DNA of 64,000 nt from Monilinia fructicola (GCA_008692225.1 VICG01000002.1:2826001-2890000); one strand, 5' to 3'. Shown: positions 38,490 through 51,800, counted from the first letter of the stretch. Translations and numbers: made by a program. The notes: generated by a model from the letters alone, not told the origin.

Positions 38490-40960
38490 TTTTCTTTTCA
38501 TTTAATGTATCATCATTGCTCAGAAAAAAGAATATGCATATGGTCTTCGGGCGTTCTGGGTCTGCCTACTCATAGTTTTCGAGTTGAAGATTTGTTCATT
38601 AGCATTGGGGTCTCTTCATATTCCTTTCGTGGCGTTTATGGGAAGATTTTTAAAGCCTAGTATCAAATTTTGCTTTAGATTCCTTCACAGCCACCCAAAA
38701 TTGTATTATGGCTGATTTTTCAGGATGGCGGGGTGGTGGAAGGATGCATGGAAAATACTATACACGAAATGTCATTTTGAGGAAGGATGGAAGACGAGAA
38801 TGTGTCAATGAAGAATGAGATAGAAAAAGGGATGAGATGAGATGATCTTAAATGCCATGAAATGCATTTATGAACATATAATTGATATTGTACATTTTAT
38901 ACATGTGCATGATTTCCGCGTGGGATAGCTTTCTTTTTCTATGAGCGATTTTTCATTTAACTTTGCCTACTCTCTGTTTGCTGGCTATGTTCACGCTCAT
39001 TGTGATGTAATATGCCCAGGTGGTGTATGATATACATCTTAAGTTTGTTCCTCTACACTCATTGATTTTGTTTATCTTCTGGGTCAATAGTAAAGTAGAA
39101 AGATAATTTTCATGGTATTTTCGTATTGAATCACAATTGATAACTATTATCAGTGGCATCATACCAAATTGCCTGATCTCTCTTATTCATTCTATTGTCT
39201 ACCTTGGGAAGGCTTGGAGACTTGTTGCAATCTTATTTCTTTGAGTGAATGGAGTTAAATTGCGAAGTGCCCAAATGGATGGATGGTTGAATGACTGGAT
39301 GATTGGAATGCGTTCTGATTAGGGTCCATGCATGATCATCTACTAGTTCTATACGTGAAATTGACTACGGTTATTGGTAAATTGATTCATTTGCTTGGGA
39401 ACTTGGACTGCGGAGATGAGATTGTGTCGCGCTGAATGGAGATGGGGTTTTATCAGCGGGGGTGAATGTGGATCCTATCGATGTCTTCTCTGAGAAGGAG
39501 GTTTGCTTGTGGCAAGGGGATGTTGGGAGATTGTGTACAGGGTGGAATGTCATGGATGGAATGGTTTTGGGAGTGCTGTAGTATCCAGTGTGTATGCACT
39601 TTCTTTGAATATTGTGAATGACCTGGAGCACTCTGTATCTGCATCTGGGGATGAAAGTCGTTTTACTGAAATGGATGGATTGCTTGGACTCCGATCATTC
39701 CCTTAGAAAGCTGATCATCTTCTACATTGTTCCCTTTCAGTTATGTATCTACTGGTGTATTTCTGAGTTGACAGAAAGAGATTGCGGTTGGGACGAGGGG
39801 TTTAGACTTCAACTTGTGTTTTGGATATGGAGACGTAGTCACCTGAATGAATGTAAGATGTCTAATGCGCGCTCCTGTCTAGATCAATACTGGTTGAAAT
39901 TGATAGTGTGAAGTTATGCTCGGATAGCTGGCTTTCCTCCCGTGAAGCTATGCACAATATTTTTCACTTGATAATTAAGACTCTTCAGGGTTTTCAATAC
40001 TAAAGTTGGAGAAGGATTCGTCAAACGTCCCATATGTGTGGTTTCCTCCTGGGTGCTGCTACGAGTACTGACCTGGTTGTACTATATCTTGAGCGTGAGA
40101 AGACGGAGTGTGGAGTGCATCAGGCTTTACAAGATTGCAAATCATTGCAGGAAGGTCCAAGATATATTCTCAAAAGCCTATAGTAGTCACAACATTTCAA
40201 GACAGACAGTGGCGTTGAGAGTGCAGGAATCAAGCCCTCTAACCCCCTCCCCCCATCATCTCGCCCTTCCACTATTATCAAATATATTGACTATCCAGGT
40301 GCTTGGAAGCATTCACAATAGACTTCACAAATATATCATAAGATTAGATTCTATCAAATACAAGCATATAACAAGGAGCTAATAGCTGTAATATAACTTT
40401 CATGCACATGAAATTATTCACCCCTCCTCCACTTTTATTTCCCTGATTCAAGAAATATAGAATCCCTCAAGAGTAATTTCATCTGGCTCTCTACCCGGAT
40501 TATATTCGTGAATTCACTGTTTTTCAGTACCCGACCCTTCAAAACACGTGGTTTTGAGCAAGTTATAGATTCACTGTATCGGTCGGTTTTTCTTATATAA
40601 CAGCTTACTCTGTGAAATGGGGTTTGTTTTCCTTTTCTTTCACGACATCAAAGTATTAAAGATCGATCACGTCAATCTACACCATTCTTGCTTGTTCTTC
40701 TTTGATTTTTCACACAGCACCTCCTTCATTTGGATTGTTTGCAGAGCTAATTCATCAATTTCGACTGTCTTCTTGGGTTTTAGATCGTTCATACACCTAC
40801 CGTTACATTCCAAGCGTCGCTTATTGTACTGTTTATCTACACACCTACAGCAACTTCTCCCCTTTCCAGATCGTCGTCTAAACGTATCCTACCGAAGCCA
40901 CAAGCGACCTCCTCCTTCTCCGCCTCCCACACCACCACATTAACACCAAGCATCTTCGAC
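38490..40960. other. intergenic region without supported gene
   Basis: About 2.5 kb. Open frames are short and low in coding character. The right end, from about 40,600, is pyrimidine-rich and is probably the promoter and leader of the following gene. Confidence 0.55.
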
Positions 40961-41897
40961 ATGTCTGCCTCCAACACACCGAAAAAGGGGATGGGTGGTC
41001 GCAAGCTCAAGGCTTGGGAGATGGCTGCACAGAGTCCAGTCAACATCAACAAGAACATGAAAGACTTCCTCAAGCACGTCGAGAACGAAGCAATTGGTCC
41101 CGGTCTCGCTGCAATTGCCAAGCAGCTGGCGGAGATGTATGAGGCCAACGATACCGAGGCGCGCCACTTCACACACAATTTGCAGAAGAGGTTTCAAAAG
41201 GAGTGCGATGGGTACGATACCGAGACTGCTGAGTTCATGGCCGAGCTTGCTTCGGGCTTGCAGACTCGCATTGCGAGTTTGGAGAAGGGAATGCCAATAC
41301 CTGAGGACTGGCCTCAGCAGATGGAAGACGTGAGTAGCCTTTCTTTATCTAATCCATTACCCCTGTTCACCAGATAAAGAATGTAACTAACCGGCTCTGT
41401 CTCAACTATAGTGGCACAACAAGCAACTGTCGACCTTCCAAGCAAAGCTCAAGCAGAAGAAGCAGAAGGTGACTGCAGCACTAGGAGCAAAGGACACCGA
41501 GGCCGAGAAGACGCGCAAAGTCGTGTTTGTGCAGCAGGAGAGAGAACTTTTGGCGCTGTTCTGGGATATCAAGAAGTCCATCGTATGTTCTCCCTTCTCC
41601 TCTTACCGTTAGTGTGTAGATCAAAACTAATGATACCAATAGGACACCAAGGAGCGCACTGTCGAAGAGGTCACCAGTGCATTGGAGCTTCAGACTCCTA
41701 CAAAGGCCACGACAGCTGGTGGTTCCTCTGCGGGTTCTCGTACGTTGTTGCCATCTACTCCAACTAGATCGGTAACTAGACCTGCTCGTCAGCCTCAGAT
41801 GGGTCAATCGCGTACGCAGCCTTCCCACAAGCGACAGAGGACTATGGATCATTTTGATCTAACAGCCTCGCCAAAGTCACCTACTAGTGAGAACTAG
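40961..41897 (+). CDS. uncharacterised coiled-coil protein
   Basis: Three exons (40961-41329, 41412-41582, 41643-41897) join in frame to 264 residues. After a basic start (MSASNTPKKGMGGRKLKAWEM) the first ~190 residues are almost all helical and charged, with heptad-like Leu/Ala spacing, so a coiled coil is likely. The last ~70 residues are Ser/Thr/Pro/Arg-rich and disordered, with SP/TP sites that cyclin-dependent kinases could use. There is no signal peptide or membrane segment. I do not recognise the family; a structural nuclear or cytoskeletal role is only a guess from the shape. Confidence 0.8.
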
Positions 41898-42479
41898 TTG
41901 GAGATTGGGGGTTTTAGATGATCTTGGGGCTAATTTGAAGTTCTTTTCGCTGTGATTGGTTGGACTGGGGGTATATCTAGTTAGCTGCTATCAATGATAC
42001 CACTTTGCGTCTCTGAAATGCTTTAAATAGGTCTAATTGATGTGAAGTCATGTGATTTTAGATGTTTATAACTATGTGTGATGAATTGATGATGTAATCA
42101 CCACTCTTTAGGTCATGTGAATTAGGCCCTTCTCATTTTTCATCCTAGGCTTCAAAATTATCTAGATCATCTTGGAGATTAACTGTAATCGAACACCAGC
42201 TATAGATAAGAATATAAGATGGTTCTGATGATCTAGACCGAAGGCTGTTATCATCCTTCACGTTTCATTCCACTAGGAAGAATGTATCCCAAAAAAATTG
42301 ATATCAAAACATCCTTAACTGTTTGGTTTCTTCTTATCTGATTTTGGGGTCTAGACTCACTCGAGCATCTAAGCCTTCTCGTCTTCCCTTCCTCATCCGA
42401 GTATAGTATAATACTGACACCCACAAGAACATTAGGCGGCCTCTATTCTATTTGAGAACTTTCAACCGGGATAAATCTC

Positions 42480-43450
42480 AAAATATAACTGAATATTGGC
42501 TTCTCCCATCTCTTGTATATCGTCCCAACATGCTATGGAATTTCCAGTCGCTCTTGAACGTAAATTAATTCTCATCTCACATTCCCAGACTTAGGATGAT
42601 CAATTGCCGCGACTTAGCGGCACATTGATCTGATATAATTTCTCGTTTCACCCCGACAGTGAAGTAAATACTTATGATAGACAAGGGCTATGGCGTCTCC
42701 AATCTTTTGTATATTATCCAAACAAGTTCAAAACTTCAAAATGTTCTTGAGCATTGATGGCCTTCTATCCCACCTTTTCTATCTAGTATGCAACAAATAC
42801 TCCAGCTGCCGAAGCAATTACTTCTCCTATCTCATTTGTGTGCTTTTAATACCCTGTGGTAATCCCAGGCCTAGCTGGGTATTGGTCCTTTCCCATCCCT
42901 TACCATAGCTTCAAACCGAAGCAAGCCCTCTGAAGATATCGATAAGTTTGCTTCTTCAATTTCTTATATACCAATCTTGTATAGGATAAATACCAAAATG
43001 AGCTTGAATACCACAAGTCTCTATCCCCCACACCGCACCCCAATATCCGGCAAATACTCCAGATATATCAAGAGATATGCTTCTACCATCTCGTAGAAAA
43101 TTTTAACATTCAGTGCATATACAAGTATCAGTTGCGCAATGAATTTGTTATTGATTATTCATTCTTATATGATGTGAATGTTCAAATCGGATATTGGTAG
43201 TTTCTCGTCCGGTATCCCATCTCAGTATTGGATGAATGCTTCCTATACACTCAGATACTGACCAACTTCCGCTGTAGCGATATCCTCTCCATATAGAATG
43301 AGAATTTGGAGTATCCCTGTGCAACAGCCGATTCTTGTTCAAAGGGTCTCGTCCGAATATGCTATGGATGCTCATCGTTTCTTCGGATATCTGCTGATGT
43401 GGCCACTTTGAGAGTATTTAACTATCCATCTACTGAAAGAAGTTAACTTC
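42480..43450. repeat. degenerate dispersed repeat units (~200-260 bp)
   Basis: Blocks starting near 42490, 42690, 42950 and 43200 share motifs in similar order: 'cttct.c.atctc', 'gtatat..tcc', 'caaatactccag'. Copies are strongly diverged; the unit length is estimated by eye. Confidence 0.35.
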
Positions 43451-43785
43451 TCCAACGCCAATTTGTCGCTGAGTTTTTCAATACCGCTTGGAAAGTGAGA
43501 TACTGTCCAAACAATGTTACCAGGTCGAGAGGATTTGTCTTATTTCTTGTGGCCATTAACCGTTCATATTCGTCAGTCGACTCAGACAAATCAATAACCT
43601 TGAGATCGTTTGATGGCTCCAAAGGCTGGGAGGAATCTGCGGTGGCGTTTGCATTGCGAGAAGGGCCAGCTTTCACTGATGAACGACTGGGCAACTTGAA
43701 TTGAGGTGGTGGTTCGTTTAAGACCTGAAGCAAGGTCTTTATGTCATTTTGAATTCCATGACCTTTGATTTGGTGTATTTTATTC
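43443..43785 (-). pseudogene. possible gene fragment
   Basis: An open minus-strand stretch of about 110 codons ends at a stop at 43443. It reads a helical start (NDIKTLLQVLNEPP), a Ser/Arg/Ala-rich linker and a hydrophobic end (LVTLFGQYLTF). The frame is blocked upstream by TAG with a possible acceptor (gtgatag), so a further exon may be missing. No family was recognised. Confidence 0.25.
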
Positions 43786-44755
43786 TATCACGATTTGAAT
43801 GCCCCGAGTGTATTGAGAATCTAATGACTCACACCCTTCGTCCTCCATTTCAAGGTATTGAGAATGTCGCTAGTATACTAGTACAATATCTCTTCTCACC
43901 TGCCGAGTCATGATTGGTTTTGTGTTGATACCACTACTGCCAGTGCAAAGATACTAGTTCCAGTCTCAAAGACACTATTCCAGTGTGGTATGAATACGTT
44001 CAGCGAAATGGTACCTTTGATGTCTTCCACAATATAAGTATCATCTCCAATCTGTATAAAAGTCTCCATTGGCTTGTTACGCTCTTTGTTATCATTTACT
44101 GATCTTCATCCAATTGAAATGATCCATCGTAGGAGGATTGCAAGGCATTGACTTGTTCCAACGTCTTGGCGCCGCCTCGCGTCGTGTATCAGGATACTGA
44201 CTTGTGTGCTGATTTCAAGACAAATATTCCTGCCAGAAGATAGTAATTACTTGCTTCAGAAATATTATTCAATAAATAGTTATATAAGTGTCCTTCAGCA
44301 TGAGTAAAGATTCCTAGAAGCTGATTGCCGGGAGTACAAACACCATATGCGTTGTCGGCTTCATCCGCCCGCACCGTCAGTACCCCTTGTCCGTGGCATC
44401 TAATATTGTGTCCCAGAGTACGTCGACGCTTGCATCGAGGCGAGTGCCATTCCGAAGTCATGCATAGGTTGGCCGTCTGTTTCCCTAAAACCCGCTGTCC
44501 ATCGACCCGTCTAATACCATGTGCTGATTGTAGTTGTATAATTTGTATCCCACAACATCTCCTAAAATGACGTATAAATTCGTAGCCATCATTAATTGGG
44601 GTATTCTCTCAAATAGTATCGCGCCGCCAGCTCCCAAACGATAGAACAATACAACGCCGACCATTTTCAACCATCAGCAGTTTCCAGCCCTCCAACACCA
44701 AACTCAAACCCAGATGCATTCCCATTTCCATTTCCGTATTTTTCCTTCGCAAAAT

Positions 44756-45237
44756 TCATCCGCTCTGATCTCCCCACCCTGTCCCTCTGTTAGCCAGGCC
44801 TGCATTCCCCGTTCCAGATGCCTCCCCCGTTAACCCCTCGTCAACAACCACTCCCAAACCCTCAGCTTCTTCAATCAACATCCGCCTCTCTTCTATCTGT
44901 CTCCGTATATAATCCACAGTTTTTTTTCAGAACCACGCTTTCGCTTCTTCCTTGACCTTCCAGCCCAGGAACTAGATCTGCTAGTCGATCAAAGCCTTCG
45001 CGAATTGCTAGACGACGTTTTTGTTCTGCGGACAAGAATGATTATGAGCCCCGATACCTAGGATTGCTGGAATTATGCTTCCGTGGAATCGAAAGTAAAC
45101 TTATGAAATTACCTACCAGATGCGATATGGTTGGCTTTCTTCTCATGTTCCGATAATCGTGGTTTCTCGTCGGCTGGATTGATCCCATTCGCGAAATTGG
45201 CATTGGCAGAGGATTCACCTGTGGGTGACGCTGACAT
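44756..45237 (-). CDS. small bHLH transcription factor (INO4-like), one frame break
   Basis: Two exons (45117-45237 and 44756-45025). After ~35 Ser/Asn-rich residues comes a basic helix-loop-helix: basic region HEKKANHIASEQKRR with the E-box-contacting His/Glu/Arg spacing, helix 1 AIREGFDRLADLVPGL, a short loop, then helix 2 VVLKKTVDYIRRQIEERR. A run of eight T (plus strand 44920-44927) puts helix 2 out of frame. With seven, the exons give exactly 129 residues ending in WGDQSG. Small single-domain bHLH proteins of this kind dimerise with other bHLH factors; yeast Ino4 controls phospholipid genes. The INO4 likeness is by shape only. Confidence 0.75.
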
Positions 45238-46100
45238 TTTGAGGCGAGTGATATGCTTCTGCTAGAGCTTGTGTATCGATCGATATTATGTAGGTATTGT
45301 TATTAAAAGAGAGTCCGAAGTCATCGTTGAACTTCTCGTTGGGAATGATGAGGGGTGTTGTGCGTAAGGGTTTCTGTCTGTCACATGGGAAATTCTAATG
45401 TTGATATGAGACTGAAGCTATACCATTTTGGGATTGATACAGATTGACCTTAGCGTCCCGAGGTCTTTCGCGTCATCTGCTGGCGAGGAAGATATTTAAT
45501 TCTCATCTCATTATATTGTATTGTATTGTTTATATTTATGTTTATATTTATATAGTTGTAGATATAGATACATCCATGGATATTCATATAAAGCCTCATT
45601 CAAATCATCTCGGCAGATTATTGTCGCGAATGAGACAATAACCTTCTCTACAAGAATAGTCATTGTTAAATAGAACCTTGGAACTATTTGTACTCCGCTG
45701 AATAGGCAATCGGTGCCGATTAAGGTTACAGTATGTTCGGTCAGCCGCATGCAGGATGATTTTTATGGCCCCGGCCATTGGACTCGTTTATATTCTACCC
45801 ATTGCGCAACAAACCCTGGGGACGACAAGCCTTACAAGTGTAAGTATGAAGACTCTACCTTGGTGCACACCAAATTGAATCTCGATATCAGCCATCTCGA
45901 GGCCCAGCGCAACATTATACCTCCCTACTTTGCTCAGGTCACCCTACTAAAGAAGCAGAGGAAGTCCATAGCGTTGAGGGATTCCTGGATCCGAGCACTT
46001 CGTTGGGGAATAATGAAGAATTTTTAATTCCATTCAAGAGTCTCACAAGTCATTCAAGATTGGAAGGAGAATTATATAGTGATGATGATGATGACCTTGC
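45238..46100. other. region between bHLH gene and helicase remnant
   Basis: Promoter side of the bHLH gene, then an open plus-strand stretch (45746-46027) that may be the decayed 5' continuation of the helicase remnant; it shows no helicase motif I can name. Confidence 0.4.
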
Positions 46101-46648
46101 ATGAAGCCTTACAAGCTTTACACCAAGGTCGGAACGCTCGAAAGGCAACAGATGAAGAAGCTGATAACCTCCCTTGAACTCTACCTTTGCATTGGTGCCC
46201 GGCCTATGCTTACAGCTAATCTATGGACCGAAGCTGGTTTAGTAAACGGGTCTATGGGGGCTATTTATGATATCTCGTGGGTTGTAGGGCAGGAAACTTC
46301 TCAGATGCCTCCCTTTTATTTATTAAGCTCAATGAGTATACTGTCCAGTCTTTCCGGTCACGCGTCAGTTTGAAATCCATGATGTAGCCTGCTCATGTAG
46401 CCTGCTCATGTAGCCAGTTTCCCTTACGGCAGGCTTTTGCAATTCCTGTGCACCAAAGCCAAGGATTAAGACTTTCCAGAGTTGTATTAAATTTAAATAA
46501 ACGGGAGCATTGTCCAGGTCTGGCTTATGTAGCTATCTCTCGGGTAAAGGATTTGAAGGGTCTGTTGTTTGAAGCCCTTTCGATTCTGAACACTTTTCGG
46601 GCAAAACATCGACCATCTCTCAGGATGGAGAGCTTGATTACACTTTAA
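46101..46648 (+). pseudogene. PIF1-like/Helitron helicase C-terminal remnant
   Basis: Two fragments in different frames carry the end of a PIF1-family helicase. The first reads [18 protein letters not shown] followed by [14 protein letters not shown] (46170-46280), ending near MPPF. The second reads HQSQGLRLSRVVLNL then YVAISRVKDLKGLLFE (46451-46580). These match the conserved C-terminal motifs of Helitron and PIF1-like helicases (IHKSQG...VVLDL, VALSRVK). Frame changes and missing N-terminal Walker motifs show it is a dead piece. A duplicated 'agcctgctcatgt' lies between the pieces near 46386. Confidence 0.75.
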
Positions 46649-46719
46649 AAGTGGTCAATTAATTTAGATATAAACAGAAAATGATACAGTAAGTATGAGG
46701 TAAATAGATATGGTCGAAT

Positions 46720-46935
46720 GTAAGAAGGTGCCATGGAGGGAGTGGGAGCCTGAGGCATCCATCGAGCTAAGGGCTATATATATGGCTCCTCCCTCATAGT
46801 TAGCTCTTCTTTTCTCTTCATAGTTTACAACCTCAAGGAAGCTATTCGATGCCCTACAGTCTCTCGTTCCACTTTGTGACATCGAACGAAGTGAGGATGG
46901 GGGGTTTGGGGGCTTGCCCCCATAAAAATATCTAA
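46720..46935 (+). mobile_element. putative Helitron 3' terminus
   Basis: Just after the helicase remnant, a ~160-bp block (46720-46881) is repeated at 60068-60234. Downstream of it is a GC hairpin GGGGGC/GCCCCC (46908-46921), then 10 nt, then CTAA (46932-46935) followed by T. A hairpin about 10-12 nt before a terminal CTRR, followed by T, is the classic Helitron 3' end. Gene order (helicase then end) agrees. Confidence 0.55.
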
Positions 46936-47880
46936 TAATATCAAAAAGCTGCGCTTTTACCACCGGATATATATATATATATATGGGGCCCTTTATATCA
47001 CGAAGAAGAACTAATTCTAAAAATGAGTTCCTAAACTCCACTCGACGGAAAGGTGTGTATATTCGCCATCAACCATACTAGATGTCTTGCTTATCAGGCG
47101 AGCACTCAGGGGCTCAAGCCCTCACGTGGATGAGAGATCATTGAGAAAGTGGGTGCATTCAATGATGAAAATGACTACTCTGACTCTGTAAACATAAGAC
47201 AGCAGGGATTCGCTGGTGGTCACCCAACCAACTACTAATCTACCGATTTAATAAGGCTTGTGTATGACATTAGTCCATGGTCGTATGTTTCTGAATTGTG
47301 CTTGCGCGGAGATATAGTTGAGTTACACAAAGGATACTCAAGGGTTTGTGTGGCATTGCCCGTTCTCATCCGCCGAATGAGACCTGAATTCATGAAGTGG
47401 TTTGGTAGCATATATATATTGACACGTTAGATTTCCCATGCTTCATTGCATGCATCGACTGATTGAGAGCGTACGTGTGAATAAAGTTGTGGCATGAAGA
47501 TAGACAATGCGTAATAGGTACTCAGCAACCGAGACATGCGATTTGCAAAAGCGTTGACTTTGCGCCCCTTTCAGTGTAAGATAAGGTATCTCACAATACT
47601 GGCCTATTTTCTTTCTACTAATAAAATGCAGTAATTGTTAGGCCGTGTTCCGCCTGAATTTAGACAGATATTTAGCTTCTCTGTCTATCTGTCTTGTAAA
47701 TGGGCATTTAGCTTTATTCATCGTCACCATCTTCCGTCTTCCATTCTCAGCATCGATATTTTAATTGAGAGAGAGCCAAAAATGGCTGCATTAATGTTGT
47801 TTAGAGCATGGTAAACTGTCTACTTTCTATGTATAGTCTCTTGCCATTACAACTGTTACGGTTATTGTAATCGAAAGCAT
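46936..47880. other. intergenic region with AT dinucleotide run
   Basis: Contains a (TA)n run near 46965-46983 and no recognised gene. It is the 3' flank of the SPRY segment. Confidence 0.5.
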
Positions 47881-48720
47881 TCACAGGATAGGATCTGGTG
47901 CTTCCAGGGAATACATAAATGTATCTCCAAAATTGGCTCTGCCATGTGCATTCTCACTACACATGCCCACCGTTGGAAACAGCCGTAATCCTGTTGGAAT
48001 CGAAATCTCAGGTTCTAATGGACAGATATGAGCATAGAACGACATGGGTAAGAACGAGGGTGAACTAGGAAAAACGAGGACAATACTGACTATGCCTTTG
48101 ACCATTCTTTGTGAAGTAGAGGCAGCCGCGTTTCCATTCAAAGCCACATCCCACCGTGTCTCCCGTGGAAAATGATTCATAGGTTTCAAGCTTATTTCTC
48201 TCGCCAAAGCATGCTCCTTTCGATGCATGGTAGCCCCACGATCGCGGAAATCGACCGGGAAGTTCGAACCGGGGCATGAGACCATCGCTGACACGGATAG
48301 AAACCAGACTGAATGAGTTAGTATATATCGTGTAGTAACAATCCTCGGGGAAGGGGGAGGGGGGGGGGGTAAGTGCCCTTCAAGGCCGGCAGACACAATA
48401 GTAAACTCAATAGCCTCGAGCCGACGGGAACGGGTGATTACTGATGATTGATGCAGCAATACTCTCTTCATTGACCAAAGCATACATTGCCAAGTGCTCT
48501 TTCATTCCAGGTCAGTGATATTCAGAGTTAGTTGTGCGATATGCTTCAAATTTAGATATAACATACTATTCTCCTTGAACAAGCCTAAAATGTTGTCGAG
48601 CGAGCATCATGGACTACCTTGAAAGATGACCACCACCTCTGTGCAAGTCTCATCGAGCTCTAGCTGTGGCGATTTTGAAGATCCGCTCCCCCACTTGGTG
48701 GGAAGTAGAACTTGAGAGGA
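47881..48720 (-). CDS. SPRY-domain segment, probable C-terminus of the NLR-like gene
   Basis: Two exons join cleanly: 48091-48308 and 47881-48014. They read IRVSDGLMPRFELPGRFPRSWGYH, then CGFEWKRGCLYFTKNGQRH, then the domain end TGLRLFPTVGMC and GRANFG. This is a RanBPM-like SPRY domain. Upstream, about 48350-48700, are the domain's first strands (LELDETCTEVVVIF; IISNHPFPSARGY; EFTIVSAGLEG). They are split by a TT at 48409-48410 where one T is expected, and the donor of that exon is lost beside a poly-G run. SPRY domains bind proteins. Position and strand directly 3' of the ankyrin repeats suggest one gene. Confidence 0.6.
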
Positions 48721-48811
48721 ATGCCTTGCATCTATCGGCGGTCCAGCAACATGCATTTTCCAGTCTGTACAGGACCAACCATGTACATCTATCTACTTGA
48801 TTTGAGTTCGC

Positions 48812-51800
48812 TCAAGTGTCCATCAAGCATTGCAAAGCTTTCTCATTCCCGTTGGCAGCGGCAGCCAGTAATGCAGACCCATAGATCCCTCCGCGAATAT
48901 TGAGCTGTGCTCCATGGTCTACCAATAATTGAATAATTTCGATATAATCCTTGAATGCTGCTGCTTGCAATGCCGTGCCAAAGATTCCACCACAAAAATT
49001 AGGATTAGCGCGTGAGGTTGGATGATCAAGAAGCGCACGCACATTGTCGATCGCCCCAAAAAGGGCGGCCGCTTGTAGAGGACTTCCGTAGTGAACTTCC
49101 TGATTCATGGGCTCTTCGTTGAACAAAAGAAGAACTCGATTCCACGTATCGTCCCGCCACCGGAGAGCTGCCTGCACAGCTGGAGCATAGAATCCATATA
49201 TGGGAAAAGTGTTGTCCAGGTTTTGGCGCTCAGTGGTTGGATCGCGATCGGCCCACCAAGATTCTTCCAACCCTTCGCCCCTTGAAGAATCGTGATGCCC
49301 CCATAGAATAGAAATTGAAAAATGATACTGGTACGGCCGCGTAAAAGCTTGGAATCGGAATCTGGGTTGGCGCCGTGGTCGAGTAGAGCCGTCACAATCA
49401 GGTCGTTCTGGTGTATAGAGGCAGATTGTAGGGCGTCACCAGACTGACCACTGCTGGCCATGACATCTGCTTTTAGAGATAGGAGCAGGTCAACTATAGT
49501 TTTCCCACCATAGAAGCAAGATTTTTGTAGCGGTGTTCCATAAGGATAAGGCTTGAGGTCTACTCTACTTGGCTTGGCTTCCAGTAGCATCACCAGGATC
49601 TCTCGCCCCGAGATGGACTCAGGTGAACTGCAAATATTGTGAATTGAGCTGATTTTATACCCGTAGTAGATGGATGGATCTGCCCCATGGCTCAAAAGAA
49701 ATCGTGTTAAGCCCGGGTTGAGATGACGAAGAGAGAGATCAAGTGCCGTCCCAGCCCAGCCAATTCCACTATTAACGTCAGCTCCATGGCGAATCAGCCG
49801 CTCAATCAACTCCTGGTTACCAGAAATAGCTGCCCTCTCCAAAGCCCCTCCAGCAGTGCCATCTGGGCGATAGAAGGATTTATTTTCGTTAGTTTGTGCA
49901 CCGTGAGCAATGAGTGCATCCGCAGCTTCAATATTGGCGCAGTACGCAGGCGATTGTAAGGCGCTCCCAATTTCTCCAACATGTGAATTCACCTCTGCAC
50001 CCGCCTTTACAAGCATTTCGATTAGATAGGCATACTTGCCCCTATTCCCATCAAGAGTTGATCCCCCGATTGCAGCACCTTTCAATGCATGATTGAGTTC
50101 GCTTGTCGTTACCCGGTCCTGGTACAGCCCCAGATATTTCTGAACCCCTGCGCGCCAATTGAAGAGAGCACAAAAATATAGCGGGCTAATATTTCCATGA
50201 TGATCTTTTCTCTTACCTGAAGCTAGGATGCGATAGAGCTGTAGCCAAGATCTGCAATTAGGTCGTGACGAAAGGTCTAGCAGCTGGTATCGCAGGCATT
50301 TATCGAAGAGTTGGCGCACATCGTCACTGCCGTCATCGCTGTTATAGTCCACGTCAAGGCGGGCTAGAGAAACTTCATCTCTGGGTATCCATTCACGAAA
50401 TTGATAAATCATCACTGTGTCGACTCCATGGTATTAATCACTCACACTAGGGCAGAAGATGCTGACTGTGGCCAAACCAATCAGTCCTTCGACCTTGCGT
50501 GCCAGTTCAGGATCAGGGTCACTGATAGACGAAAGAAGCAACTCGGGAAAGAAAAGTCGATCTAAGTAGCTGGTCACATCATGGCTGCAGGTTGTCAGCT
50601 CTGCACAATGCTCCCCAACAAACAAAGTCGCGTAGTCTAAAAGTCTGTAGTCTTGCTGTCTTCTAGTCAGGTTGTCTATGCCATTGACAGGCTCGCTGAA
50701 AGAGTCAAACAAGAGACACGAGAGACAGCATTGAGTTATTTCTCCATGGGCGCTTTGCTCGTCAACGTGATAGATTCTCAAATTATCCTGGCCATTGAGT
50801 GCTTCCGAGAAACTGTTACTATCCCTGGTGAGAAACTCCTTCGCCGATTAATGGCATAGAGTCACTTCTCCCGTACCTTCACTCACGTGAATCAATGGTG
50901 TACAGATCCTGATAAGAGCGGATGGATTTGAAAACTACCTGTTTTCTGTTGAGTTTATTTTCTCCTGGCGTGATGCTCACAGCTTCAGAAAGTTCCTCAA
51001 GCCAGAGGGGCGCTTTGCGACCACGAGCCATCGAAGCATTAGCATTTGTCTCCGTGCTTGGGAAGCGTTCTCCTTCACAATTTGGAATAGATGATTCAAA
51101 ACGTCGACATAGCACTCATCTATGTCCTTTGGAAGCTTGTCCAGAACGCATTCAACGTCGTCATCGCAATCACAGTTTTCCACCCGTTTAATCTAATAGC
51201 TAGCTAAGAGAAACTTATGGAATTCAATCAGAAAAAAATTATTTCTTCATGGGTGTCTCTTTGGACTCACATATCTTTAGCATTGTCAATGATAGTTGTC
51301 TGAGCCCTCTGCAGCACATCTTCTGAGAGAGTCTGATCTCCCCTCATTGCACGCACACGACTATCAACAAAGATTTTCACGTCCTCTAAAGTAAAGTCCG
51401 TCAGCCATACTTGAGGAACTTCTTGAAAGTGGCGTTCGATCGCGGGATCAACTCTGCTAGTCACGAGTATCTTCAGTTGCCCCTCTGCTTCGTCATACAT
51501 TCGATACAACTCGCGCGCAATCATTCCACTTTCCGAGCACTCATCAAGGCCATCTATTGTCAGGAGAGTCTTATCAAGATTGATAAATCCTTTTCTTATC
51601 ATGTCAACTAGACTCTGTGTATCCGGTTGTACAAGCTGATCCTCCACGTTAGATCCCATCTTCGCTCGACGATGATCAACGAGTTTCTGAACCATGATGG
51701 TGCTTCTGGAGCAAATTTGTGACACTAGTCTTCTTATGATTGCGCTTAGGGTGATAGTCTCTGGATTTGTGGAGGTACAGTAGAAGAACGCACAGGCAAT

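Larger units (their letters stand above)
41898..44755. other. intergenic region with degenerate repeats
   Basis: About 2.9 kb. Between roughly 42,480 and 43,450, loosely similar blocks recur (listed as a repeat). Minus-strand open stretches at 43443-43785 and 44189-44461 are protein-like. The first reads IKGHGIQNDIKTLLQVL into a Ser/Pro-rich tail. Neither has a convincing start or a known family. Confidence 0.45.

Noticed and set aside
44189..44461. Minus-strand open frame of 90 codons
   Set aside because: Hydrophobic end but no start context, partner exon or family; kept only as a remark.
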